Shown here: one piece after another, positions 8,003 through 15,740 of the stretch
Numbering within the stretch: the first letter of the stretch is position 1
Layout of the letters: each line of letters opens with the position of its first letter
Source of the DNA: Streptomyces sp. DI166
GTDB taxonomy: Bacteria > Actinomycetota > Actinomycetes > Streptomycetales > Streptomycetaceae
Direction: 5' to 3'
DNA length: 64,000 nt
Assembly (NCBI RefSeq): GCF_900091315.1
Contig: NZ_FLSP01000010.1
Span: 1-64,000 of the forward strand
The notes under the pieces: generated by a model
What the model saw: the letters and a program-made list of their open reading frames with translations, nothing else
What the model was told of the DNA's origin: nothing
Databases searched by the model: none
Position numbers and translations under genes: made by a program

Positions 8003-8784
8003 CGCCGCTCCACCAGCGCCAGTACCCGTGCGGGTGACCCGGACCCGGTGACGATGGGCAGCGGCCCGGCGATCACGACGGCACCCGTCGGCGGCAGCAG
8101 CGCCAGGTTCTGGAGCTGTGTCAGCCCGTACTTGTCGTTGCCCATGAGATGGGAGTGGCAGGGGAAGGCGGGTTCGAAGGAGTGCGCCCGGCCGGCGTCC
8201 GTGCCCACGGTCTCCACGCCCAGCCCGATCACCGGCGCCTCCTCCGCCAGCCAGCGCGCACACTCCGGGGAAAGGCCGGGGGTGTGGGGGCCGTTGTCGT
8301 CGGCGTTGAGGAACTCCTCCTGGGAGCCCGCGCGTTCGTCCCAGCCTGTCCGGAGCAGCAGCCAACCCCCGTCCGGCAGCGGCCCGTTCTGCGACTCCCA
8401 GGCCTTCACATGGTCCACCTCGACCAGGAAGTCGGGGTCCCGTTCCGCCTCGGCGGCGAAGTCCAGGACGACAGCGGGCGCGATCAGGCGGCGGACCGGC
8501 ACCGAGGCCACGTCGGCGAGGTCCTTGCCGGTCACCCAGTGGTTCGGGGCGTCGAAATGGGTGCCGGTGTGCTCGCCGGTACGGAAGTTGTTCCAGTACC
8601 AGGCGGGGCCCCGGCCGTCGTACCGGCTGATCTCCTGCAGCTCGAAGGCCGCCGTCTGCCCGAACTCCGACGGCAGCTGGATCAGCGGGGTCGCCGCCGA
8701 CAGCGGCGCGGTCAGGTCGACGACCTCGATCGACCCCTCCCGCAGCGCGGACACCAGCGACGCGAGGACGGACGGTTCGGGCAT
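7999..8784 (-). CDS. Cyclase family metal-dependent hydrolase (kynurenine formamidase-like fold)
   Basis: A 261-residue protein with the family metal-binding signature EHTGTHFDAPNHW: His72, His76, Asp78 and His82 match the zinc ligands of the cyclase/KynB family. A second conserved stretch, AFPCHSHLMGNDKYGLTQLQNL, lies near the C-terminus. Family members hydrolyse amides or cyclic ketones, or act on polyketides. ATG 8784 has a GGAGG site. It is the first gene of a two-gene operon with a thiamine-diphosphate enzyme. Kynurenine formamidase itself is possible but no tryptophan-catabolic neighbours are present. Confidence 0.85.
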   Translation of the reverse strand: MPEPSVLASLVSALREGSIEVVDLTAPLSAATPLIQLPSEFGQTAAFELQEISRYDGRGPAWYWNNFRTGEHTGTHFDAPNHWVTGKDLADVASVPVRRLIAPAVVLDFAAEAERDPDFLVEVDHVKAWESQNGPLPDGGWLLLRTGWDERAGSQEEFLNADDNGPHTPGLSPECARWLAEEAPVIGLGVETVGTDAGRAHSFEPAFPCHSHLMGNDKYGLTQLQNLALLPPTGAVVIAGPLPIVTGSGSPARVLALVERR

Positions 8785-8966
8785 GAGGGCCTCCGGACGA
8801 CTGCGGACAGCACGCGGGACTCCCAGGATGGATCGGTTCCCGGGGATGCACCATGCGACGGGAGCAATCGGCCCACCGAGTCCGTGATCAACCTCCTGAC
8901 CTCGCACGCAACCGACCGGCCGGGCGCGTCGTCTCAGTCACCGAGACGAATCACGAGGAGGACCCC

Positions 8967-9476
8967 ATGGCCATGGTCGGCCTGTTCTGGATCACCGACG
9001 ACGCGGTGTACATCGGCGCCGAACCGGCGGGCACCGCATCCGGCGTACGGCTGTCCCAGGACGGTGTCGAGGTGCTGGGGCGCAACGCGGGCACGTGGAG
9101 CTGGGCCGAGGTGTGCGGGATCGAGGTGGCGGACGTGGCCGTGCGCGCGCTGCCGCAGCGCTGGGTGTCGCAGGCCGTGGACGTGGTGACCAGCGCGCTG
9201 ACCGGGGGCGGGGAGCTGCCGCCGCCCTTCACCGTCCGCGTGACCACCGCCGACGGGTCGGTGGAGACGGACGCGTACACCGCGGTGGCCGGGGGGTTCT
9301 ACGGCCCGACCGAGTACGAGCTGTCCAGGACGCTGCTGGCCCGGCTCGTCGACGGCCGTACCGCCCTCGACGACCTCCTCCAGTGGCGCCGGGACCGGGC
9401 CGGTGACAGCACTCCGGCCCGGGAGGAGCGGGAGGCGCTGATGCTGAAGTGGACCGGTGGCGGCGAGCCCTCATGA
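8967..9476 (+). CDS. Conserved hypothetical protein
   Basis: A 169-residue soluble protein without signal peptide or membrane segment. The N-terminal half (MVGLFWITDDAVYIGAEPAG, then GVEVLGRNAGTWSWAEV) resembles the beta-rich 'is this value displayed/bound' domain seen in uncharacterised streptomycete proteins. I do not recognise a function. ATG 8967 follows GAGGAGG; a second ATG two codons later is possible. The 3' end overlaps the convergent TetR gene by 6 bp. Confidence 0.75.
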   Translation: MAMVGLFWITDDAVYIGAEPAGTASGVRLSQDGVEVLGRNAGTWSWAEVCGIEVADVAVRALPQRWVSQAVDVVTSALTGGGELPPPFTVRVTTADGSVETDAYTAVAGGFYGPTEYELSRTLLARLVDGRTALDDLLQWRRDRAGDSTPAREEREALMLKWTGGGEPS

Positions 9477-10082
9477 CCTCTGGGTGACGCCCGGCTCGAC
9501 CAGTGCGGCAATGTGCGCGGTGACCGTGTCCAGGACACCCGCCCACGCCTCCTCCTCGCCCAGGACCAGGTAGTTGAGGGTCAGCCCGTCGGTCATGGCG
9601 GCCAGATAGCGGGCCAGCACCGGGACGGGCACCCGCAGTTCGAGGCCCATGACGGGGCGCAGGTCCTCTATCAGTTCGGCGAAGACGTCCCGGTACAGCT
9701 CGTGCTGGCGCCGGGCCAGGTGCTCGAAGCCGGGCTGGCGCAGGGCGTACTGGGTGAGTTCGTAGGTGAGCATGTGCTCGTCGGGGTGGGCGCGGACGTG
9801 GTCCCAGTACGCCTGGAGTCCGGCCCGTACCGTCTCCTGGAGGGTGTCCCTGGGGCGCAGGGCGTCCTTGACCAGGCCGACGTAGTGGTCGGTGATGGTG
9901 GTGATGACGGACTCGATCAGCGCCTGCTTGGAGTCGAAGCAGTAGTGGACGACGCTGAGGGACACGCCGGCCTCGGCGGCGATGGACCGGGTCGTCGTCC
10001 GTGCGACGCCGTCCCGGGCCATCGCCCTGATCGCCGCTTCCGTCAGCTGCTGTCGCCGTTCCGCCGACGGCCTGCGTGCCAT
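9471..10082 (-). CDS. TetR/AcrR family transcriptional regulator
   Basis: A 203-residue repressor. The N-terminal helix-turn-helix occupies about residues 8-52 (AAIRAMARDGVARTTTRSIAAEAGVSLSVVHYCFDSKQALIES) and the rest is the helical ligand-binding domain. ATG 10082 has GGGGGA upstream and is preferred over an in-frame ATG at 10124. Its target is not obvious: it is convergent with the hypothetical gene at its 3' end and follows the peptidase gene on the same strand with a short 25-bp gap, so it may be cotranscribed with it. Confidence 0.9.
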   Translation of the reverse strand: MARRPSAERRQQLTEAAIRAMARDGVARTTTRSIAAEAGVSLSVVHYCFDSKQALIESVITTITDHYVGLVKDALRPRDTLQETVRAGLQAYWDHVRAHPDEHMLTYELTQYALRQPGFEHLARRQHELYRDVFAELIEDLRPVMGLELRVPVPVLARYLAAMTDGLTLNYLVLGEEEAWAGVLDTVTAHIAALVEPGVTQRS

Positions 10083-10107
10083 ACGTGTCCCCCGTGAGTG
10101 CCGGATC

Positions 10108-12168
10108 TCAGTCGCTGTGGACACTCACCTCGTGCAGTGAGTAGCCCCATTGTGTGCCGCGTTCGAGACCGAGGACGCGCACGTAGCGGGCGGGGGTTCC
10201 GGCGAACGTGGCATTGTCCAGGCCGCCGTCGCCCGCGGTGGTGGACCAGGCGGTACGCCAGTTGGTGCCGTCGGTGGAGAGTTCCACGCGGTACGACTTG
10301 GCGTAGGCGCGCTCCCAGTCCAGGGTGACCCGGCCGACGCGGTGGGTGGCGCCGAGGTCGATGCGCAGCCACTGGTCGTTGCTCCACTCGCTGGCCCACC
10401 GGGTGCCCCGGTCGCCGTCGACGGCCCGGCCGGGCGCGTAGCTGACGAACGGGTTCCACCACTCCGTCGAACTCGCGGTGGCCGGTGCCTTGTCGGCGAG
10501 GTTCACCGACGCCTTGTGCCGCTCGGAGGCGCCCCAGGTGTCCAGGTAGGACTCGGCGCCGCGGAACAGGTCGTCGACGACGTGCTGGCCGCCGACCTTG
10601 CGGATGTCCTCGATCCAGTCCGGGACCAGCCCGTAGTGGGCGGCGCCGTCGGTGTTCAGGTCCCAGGTGCGCTGGCCGGTGGTCTGCCGGTCGATGACGG
10701 AGCCGCCGTCGACGCTCTTGAAGGGGTACGTCACCTTGTTCGGCGCGTCCGCCCCGCGCGGTGCGGGCCAGCCGCCGACGCCGTTCATGTCGGTGCCGAA
10801 GCCGTAGCCGACGCCGTGCTTGTCGCGCAGCGCCTCGGTGCGGTCGGCCTCCGCGATGAAGCCCTCGGAGCCGTGCATGTACTGGCCGATGAAGCCGCCG
10901 AGGCCGTAGACCCGGTCGGTCCAGTCCATGTCCATCCAACTGTGCGAGGAGATGACGCCGGGGTAGGACTCGGCCTCGAAGATGTCGAGCACCCGGCCGA
11001 CCGACTTGACGCTCATGTGGTCGATCTCCAGCATCATCTTCCGCTTCATCATGCCCCGCACCGCGTACTCACCAAGGTCGGTCAGTCCGCGTACGTTGCA
11101 CTGCGCGCCACTGGCGTACGTCGGCACGTCCACGCCGGCCGGCAGCTCGTCCTCCGCCTTCGCGGCGGTGGCGTTGCCGATGGGGTTGTCGTGCTGCGGG
11201 CCCTTGCAGTCCTCGGTCTGCCAGAAGGTGCCGGTGGACAGGAACTGGCCGACGTTGATGGCGGTTCCGAGCGTCCCGGAGTCGAAGCGGACGCCGCACA
11301 GGGCGTTGTCGAACTTGTGGCACAAGAACATGCTGCGCACGCCCAGGTCGTACAGCTCGTCCAGGCCCTTGTCGATGTCGGCCTTGCTGCACTGCGCGAT
11401 GTCCAGGATCATCTTGCAGCCGAACGGCTCGGAGGTCTCCACCCCCAGGATGACGGCGAGTTTGCCCTGCTCGATGACCTGGCGGGCCTGCGCGCTGTCG
11501 GTGACGATCCGGAACCAGCCCTTGCCCGTGCCGCCGTACATCTTGTCGATGTAGGCCTGGAGGTCGTAACTCAGCTTCGCCTGCAGGCGGATGGAGGTCA
11601 TCTCGTCGCAGGAGCGGTCCTTGAAGAAGTAGACCGAGCAGATCACGCCGTTGGTGACGAGGTCGTTGACGAGGACCCGCTGGCCGCCGCGCCAGGCGCG
11701 CTCAACCCAGGCGTAGTAGTTCTGCTGGTGGGTCAGTGAGTCATGGGCGGGCCAGTCCTTGAAGGTGGGCCAGCCGACCGGGTCGTGCTTGCCGTCGCCG
11801 CCGTTGGTGATGAAGTCGAAGATGGCGAGCGAGCCGTCGGGGTAGTGCTCGGGGCAGTCCTTCAGCGCGTCGGCGACACCGGCCTCGGAGAAGGTCTTGC
11901 CGCAGATGAGCCGTCCGCCGAACGCCTCGTTGGAGAACAGGTGGTTGTGCGTGTCGACGAAGCCGCGCACCTCGCCCTGGGCGTTGGTGCCCTTGAACGG
12001 CTCGCCGGTGACATTGATGTCGGAGTCCGGAGCGGGCCGCGCGGTCGGCTGCCACCAGTCGGTCCCGGCCGCCGAGCTCGGCGCCGGGCCGAGCAGCAGG
12101 GCCAGTACCAGGAGGAGCAGTGAGGCGACGGTCACGTCCTTGCGCCTGCGGTACGGGAGTCGAGCCAT
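10108..12168 (-). CDS. Secreted M19-like dipeptidase/amidohydrolase with C-terminal F5/8 type C (discoidin) domain
   Basis: A 686-residue exported protein. Residues 1-35 form a Sec-type signal peptide (basic RLPYRRRK, long Leu/Ala core, cut near SSAAG). The catalytic TIM-barrel follows the membrane dipeptidase (M19) metal pattern: DTHNH near residue 73, Glu in ILGVETSEP, His in EIDHMS, His in ISSHSW and Asp in GFGTDMNG. About 140 C-terminal residues form a discoidin-like carbohydrate-binding domain (SYAPGRAVDGDRGTRWASEW through the terminal HEVSVHSD). ATG 12168 has AGGAGG. The likely role is extracellular hydrolysis of a dipeptide or amide on a glycan surface; the substrate is unknown. Many cysteines suggest disulfides. 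Confidence 0.85.
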   Translation of the reverse strand: MARLPYRRRKDVTVASLLLLVLALLLGPAPSSAAGTDWWQPTARPAPDSDINVTGEPFKGTNAQGEVRGFVDTHNHLFSNEAFGGRLICGKTFSEAGVADALKDCPEHYPDGSLAIFDFITNGGDGKHDPVGWPTFKDWPAHDSLTHQQNYYAWVERAWRGGQRVLVNDLVTNGVICSVYFFKDRSCDEMTSIRLQAKLSYDLQAYIDKMYGGTGKGWFRIVTDSAQARQVIEQGKLAVILGVETSEPFGCKMILDIAQCSKADIDKGLDELYDLGVRSMFLCHKFDNALCGVRFDSGTLGTAINVGQFLSTGTFWQTEDCKGPQHDNPIGNATAAKAEDELPAGVDVPTYASGAQCNVRGLTDLGEYAVRGMMKRKMMLEIDHMSVKSVGRVLDIFEAESYPGVISSHSWMDMDWTDRVYGLGGFIGQYMHGSEGFIAEADRTEALRDKHGVGYGFGTDMNGVGGWPAPRGADAPNKVTYPFKSVDGGSVIDRQTTGQRTWDLNTDGAAHYGLVPDWIEDIRKVGGQHVVDDLFRGAESYLDTWGASERHKASVNLADKAPATASSTEWWNPFVSYAPGRAVDGDRGTRWASEWSNDQWLRIDLGATHRVGRVTLDWERAYAKSYRVELSTDGTNWRTAWSTTAGDGGLDNATFAGTPARYVRVLGLERGTQWGYSLHEVSVHSD

Positions 12169-12331
12169 GGGCCACCCTCCTGGAACGGCATGACGGCATT
12201 GTCATGGCCAGCCCAATGTGTGGGTCGAGGATGACGACTGGCTCAATATGAGTCAAGAGTCCGGGACAAGTGACCTGATACGGAGGCGCCCGCCGCAACT
12301 GCCGTTTCGTTTCCGGTCAGTTGTGGTCGAT

Positions 12332-12733
12332 CTACCCGGAACGGCCGGCCCCGGCCGCGCGGAGCATCCGCCGGAAGGTGGGGCATTCCAGGTGGGTGGG
12401 GGCGGGGCAGGCGGCGGCGTGGCGCAGGGAGTCACGCAGGACGCGGAGTTCCCGGATGCGCGCCTCCAGTTCGTCGGCCTTCGCGGCGAGCATCCCTCGG
12501 TCGATGTCCGGCCGCCCGTCCGGAGCGAACATGCGGGCGATCTCGTCGAGGGAGAAGCCCGCGGTACGGCCCAGAGTGATCAGCGCCAGCCGCTCCAGCA
12601 CGGCCTCGTCGTACTGGCGGCGCAGCCCACGCCTGCCGGACGGGGCGATCAGGCCCCGCTCCTCGTAGTAGCGCAGGGTCGAGGCGGCGAGCCCCGAGCG
12701 GCGCGCCACTTCCGCGATATCCAGGTCCGTCAT
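12332..12733 (-). CDS. MerR family transcriptional regulator
   Basis: A 133-residue protein with the MerR winged helix (DIAEVARRSGLAASTLRYYEERGLI, residues 4-28) and the following dimerisation coiled coil. The C-terminus has a pair of cysteines (ACPAPTHLECPTF) but lacks the four-cysteine iron-sulfur motif of SoxR. ATG 12733 with GAGG upstream is preferred over an upstream in-frame start that would cover the operator. The gene is divergent from a methyltransferase and a SoxR-like palindrome lies between them, so the methyltransferase is the probable target together with autoregulation. Confidence 0.9.
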   Translation of the reverse strand: MTDLDIAEVARRSGLAASTLRYYEERGLIAPSGRRGLRRQYDEAVLERLALITLGRTAGFSLDEIARMFAPDGRPDIDRGMLAAKADELEARIRELRVLRDSLRHAAACPAPTHLECPTFRRMLRAAGAGRSG

Positions 12734-12741
12734 GGTGTTGA

Positions 12742-12759
12742 CCTCAAGTCGGCTTGAAG
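12742..12759. promoter_or_regulatory. MerR/SoxR-type palindrome in the divergent region
   Basis: CCTCAAG (12742-12748) and CTTGAAG (12753-12759) form an inverted repeat closely resembling the SoxR operator core. A TTGACC hexamer overlaps its left side (12738-12743) on the plus strand, pointing at the methyltransferase gene. The position just upstream of the merR start fits autoregulation. Confidence 0.65.
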
Positions 12760-12804
12760 TAGCACGCTGACATCTCCACCCGCTGACCGCAACCACGGGA
12801 GACG

Positions 12805-13653
12805 ATGATGAGCATGACGCACAGCCCCGAGAACGACATGGCCGCCCGCTGGAACGGACCCTCCGGAAACGTCTGGGTCGAGGAACAGCCCCTGCTGGAC
12901 GAGGTGCTGCGCCCCATGCAGGACCTCCTCCTGGAAGGGCTGCCCGCCGGGAGCGGCGGCCGCATCCTCGACGTCGGCTGCGGCACGGGCGGCACCACCG
13001 TGGCCATCGCCCGGCGCCTCGGCCCCGGGGGACAGTACGTGGGGGTCGACATCTCCGAGCCCATGGTCACGGCGGCGCGGGAACGGGCCGGGCGCGAGGG
13101 CGCGGCGGCGACCTTCGTACAGGGCGACGCCCAGGAGTACCCCTTCGAGCCCGGCTCCTTCGACACCGTCGTCTCACGGTTCGGCGTGATGTTCTTCAAC
13201 GACTTCGTCCGCGCCTTCACCAACCTCCGCCGCGCGGCCGCGGACGGCGCCGGACTGCGGATGGTGGTGTGGCGCGGCGCCGAGGAGAACCCGTTCATGA
13301 CGACGGCCGAACGCGCCGCGGCACCCCTGCTCCCCGACCTTCCGGCCCGCCCGAAGGACGGCCCCGGCCAGTTCGCCTTCGCCGACCCAAAGCGGGTACG
13401 GGAAGTGCTCGACCGCAGCGGCTGGGCGGAGGCGAACGTCGAGCCGTACGACGTCCCGTGCGCGTTCCCCTCCGCGGACCTGGTCCGCTACTTCACCCGG
13501 CTCGGCCCGCTCGGGCAGGTCATGCCGGACGTGGACGAACCGACGCGGACCCGCCTCGTCGAAACCGTCCGCGCCGCCTTCGAGCCGTTCGTGGACGGAC
13601 CGCAGGTCCGCTTCACGGCGGCGTGCTGGGTGATGACCGCCCGGGCGTCGTAG
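12805..13653 (+). CDS. Class I SAM-dependent methyltransferase
   Basis: A 282-residue protein with the class I fold. Motif I is ILDVGCGTGGTTVAIARRL (near residue 54), the acidic post-I residue is in VGVDISEPM, and QGDAQEYPF and FDTVVSRFGVMFF match motifs II and III of the UbiE/Coq5-like small-molecule methyltransferases. ATG 12805 is followed directly by a second ATG; GGGAGA precedes both. Divergent from the MerR regulator and preceded by its likely operator, so it is probably induced by the compound the regulator senses. Substrate unknown. Confidence 0.85.
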   Translation: MMSMTHSPENDMAARWNGPSGNVWVEEQPLLDEVLRPMQDLLLEGLPAGSGGRILDVGCGTGGTTVAIARRLGPGGQYVGVDISEPMVTAARERAGREGAAATFVQGDAQEYPFEPGSFDTVVSRFGVMFFNDFVRAFTNLRRAAADGAGLRMVVWRGAEENPFMTTAERAAAPLLPDLPARPKDGPGQFAFADPKRVREVLDRSGWAEANVEPYDVPCAFPSADLVRYFTRLGPLGQVMPDVDEPTRTRLVETVRAAFEPFVDGPQVRFTAACWVMTARAS

Positions 13654-13655
13654 CG

Positions 13656-14567
13656 TCAGCGCCGGGCGAACTGCACCTGGGTGCGCTGCACGACGTCCGG
13701 CCGGATGGCGATGCCTGGAACGGTGAGCCGCTCCCCGTAAATGTCGGTGATCCGGATGGTGCCGCCGCAGCCCCCGCCGTCCTCGGCGAGGAAGTAGTTG
13801 TACTCGGCGCGCGGCAGTTGCCGCCAGCCACCGCCGCGGCTCACCTCCAGCCGGGCCACCGGATTGCGGTGACCGATCACCTGGATGCCGCACCAGTAGG
13901 CGCTGGACCCGGTCTTGTACCGGACCGACAGCGGGCCGGGGTCGGAAGGGCTTGCCAGCTCCCAGGTGATCGGGATCTGCCCGGCGACGGGCGGGGCGAG
14001 CTTGGCGAACGCCTCGGCGCTGAGGTCGAGGTGGCCGGGCGCGCACTCGGGGCACTCGTTGGTGATGCGGACCGTGATGGTGGTCCCGTCGGCGGCGCGG
14101 ACGTTGACGTACGCCCCGCACGCCTTGGCCGTCTCGTAGTCGGTGTGGTTCATCGCCGCGGTCATGACGTCACCGCTCGCGTCGTACGCGCAGGCGCCGG
14201 TGCCGTCGGAGTCGTAGAAGGTGGCGACGCCGCGGTAGCTGACGCCGGGCCGGATGCGTCCGGCCAGCGCGGCCGAGCCGGAGGCCGTGCGGGGCGCGGT
14301 CGTCGCGGTCGGCTTCGCGGAAGCGGTGCCCTTCTTGGCCTTCTTGGAGCGGGACGGCTCGGCCGAGGGGGACGGCTTCTTCTTCGAGGGTTTGGTGGTA
14401 CTGACCGACGGACTCGGCGACGGATCGAGCGCGTCCAGTGGGGCACTCGCGGTGGGAGTGGCCTCGGCCCGGTCCGCGTCGGCCTCGCCGTCGGAGAACA
14501 GTACGGCTATGCAGGAGACCACGATCAGGGCCGTGGCCGCCGTTATCAACAGCCACCGTCTGTGCAC
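13656..14567 (-). CDS. Membrane-anchored expansin-like protein
   Basis: A 303-residue protein with an N-terminal transmembrane anchor (about residues 5-23), a Ser/Thr/Pro/Lys-rich linker to about residue 95, and a C-terminal expansin module. The first domain is a double-psi barrel (GVATFYDSDGTGACAYD, then VRITNECPECAPGHLDLSAEAF with the catalytic-type Asp); the second is the beta-sandwich carbohydrate-binding domain. Bacterial expansins loosen polysaccharide networks without hydrolysis. The GTG at 14567 is chosen because it has a perfect AAGGAGGT site; a longer ATG start at 14675 does not. It is convergent with the methyltransferase, only 2 bp apart. Confidence 0.85.
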   Translation of the reverse strand: MHRRWLLITAATALIVVSCIAVLFSDGEADADRAEATPTASAPLDALDPSPSPSVSTTKPSKKKPSPSAEPSRSKKAKKGTASAKPTATTAPRTASGSAALAGRIRPGVSYRGVATFYDSDGTGACAYDASGDVMTAAMNHTDYETAKACGAYVNVRAADGTTITVRITNECPECAPGHLDLSAEAFAKLAPPVAGQIPITWELASPSDPGPLSVRYKTGSSAYWCGIQVIGHRNPVARLEVSRGGGWRQLPRAEYNYFLAEDGGGCGGTIRITDIYGERLTVPGIAIRPDVVQRTQVQFARR

Positions 14568-14693
14568 CGGACCTCCTTGACGGCCGCGGTGCCGCTCGTG
14601 CCGTGGGCGGCCGTGTCGCGCGTGCCGTGAGTGACGGGAGCAGCGATCGTGCCAGAACCGGCCGCACACCGACAAGCCGCGACATTCGCGGGT

Positions 14694-15740
14694 TCAGTAC
14701 TGCAGGGCCGTCATGACGTCCCGGCCGATCCGCTCGACGGCGGCCGTGTCAAGGACGTAGTGCACATACCGGCCGTTGCGCTCCACCCGGACCAGTCCCA
14801 GGTCGCGCAGGGCCCGCAGATGGCGGGAGACCTGGGGCCGGGTCATCGACAGCCGGTCGGCGAGGTCGGCCGTGGTCATGGCCTGCCGGGCGATGAGCCG
14901 GCACAGGCGCACCCGGCGTGGATCGGTGAGCGCCAGCATGCGGCTGCGCGCCAGGGTGACGCCGATCTCGGGGGCCCGTACCGGGAAGTGGACGACGGGC
15001 GGCAGGCCCGGTTCGTCCTTGACCAGCAGGTGCGGGGCGCCGTAGCGGGTGGGGATGAGCAGCAGCGGCGTGCGGGCCGGGTTGATCAGCGCGTGGTGCA
15101 CCTTGTCGAAGACGACGCGTGAGGGTCCGGCGGGCCGGGCGCTGGAGGGGCTGAGGGAGAGCAGGGCGGCCTCGGCCCCCTCGTCCGCCAGCCGCTTGCG
15201 GACCAGGTGGGCGGCGCGGGTGAGCACCGGTTCGGTGGCCGCCCACAGGTCGGCGAAATAGACGTCGCGGCACAGGTCGAGGAAGGCGAGCAGGTCGGCG
15301 CGCAACCGCTCCGGGTCGCGCAGCAGGTCCTCGGCGAGGGCCGGGTGCGGGTCGGGCAGCGCCGAGGCCGCCCGGCGCAGGGTGGCGGCCTGGTCCGGGT
15401 CGTCCAGCAGCCGGCCGAAGTCGAAGCCCCGGTAGCCGCTGACGCAGGTGTGGGCGGTGAGTTCGGCGAACCGGTCGATCGGCAGGCGGGCCGGTGCCGT
15501 GCCGAGCCCGGGGTAGAACCCGCGCCAGCGCAGCGCGGTCCACAGCGGGGCGAACCGGCGCAGCCCGGCCCGGAACCCGGGCGGGGCGGCGCGGGTGATC
15601 TCCTCGGCCCAGAGGGCGTGTTCGGTGTGGTGGGTGTGCTCGGTCAGGACGTGCAGGGTCGCGGCCAGTTCGGCGAGCGGGGACACCGTGACGGTGAGGC
15701 GGTCGGGGGCGGCCCCCTCCAGGACGATCACGACCGGCAT
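14694..15740 (-). CDS. ArsR-type winged-helix regulator (DUF5937 family)
   Basis: A 348-residue protein with a large N-terminal DUF5937 region and a C-terminal ArsR-type helix-turn-helix (MTTADLADRLSMTRPQVSRHLRALRDLGLVRVERNGRYVHYVLD, about residues 285-330). No Shine-Dalgarno sequence precedes ATG 15740; instead TACACT lies 6 nt upstream, so a leaderless transcript is likely. The start overlaps the 3' end of the M20 amidohydrolase gene by 13 bp on the same strand. Ligand and targets are unknown. Confidence 0.85.
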   Translation of the reverse strand: MPVVIVLEGAAPDRLTVTVSPLAELAATLHVLTEHTHHTEHALWAEEITRAAPPGFRAGLRRFAPLWTALRWRGFYPGLGTAPARLPIDRFAELTAHTCVSGYRGFDFGRLLDDPDQAATLRRAASALPDPHPALAEDLLRDPERLRADLLAFLDLCRDVYFADLWAATEPVLTRAAHLVRKRLADEGAEAALLSLSPSSARPAGPSRVVFDKVHHALINPARTPLLLIPTRYGAPHLLVKDEPGLPPVVHFPVRAPEIGVTLARSRMLALTDPRRVRLCRLIARQAMTTADLADRLSMTRPQVSRHLRALRDLGLVRVERNGRYVHYVLDTAAVERIGRDVMTALQY

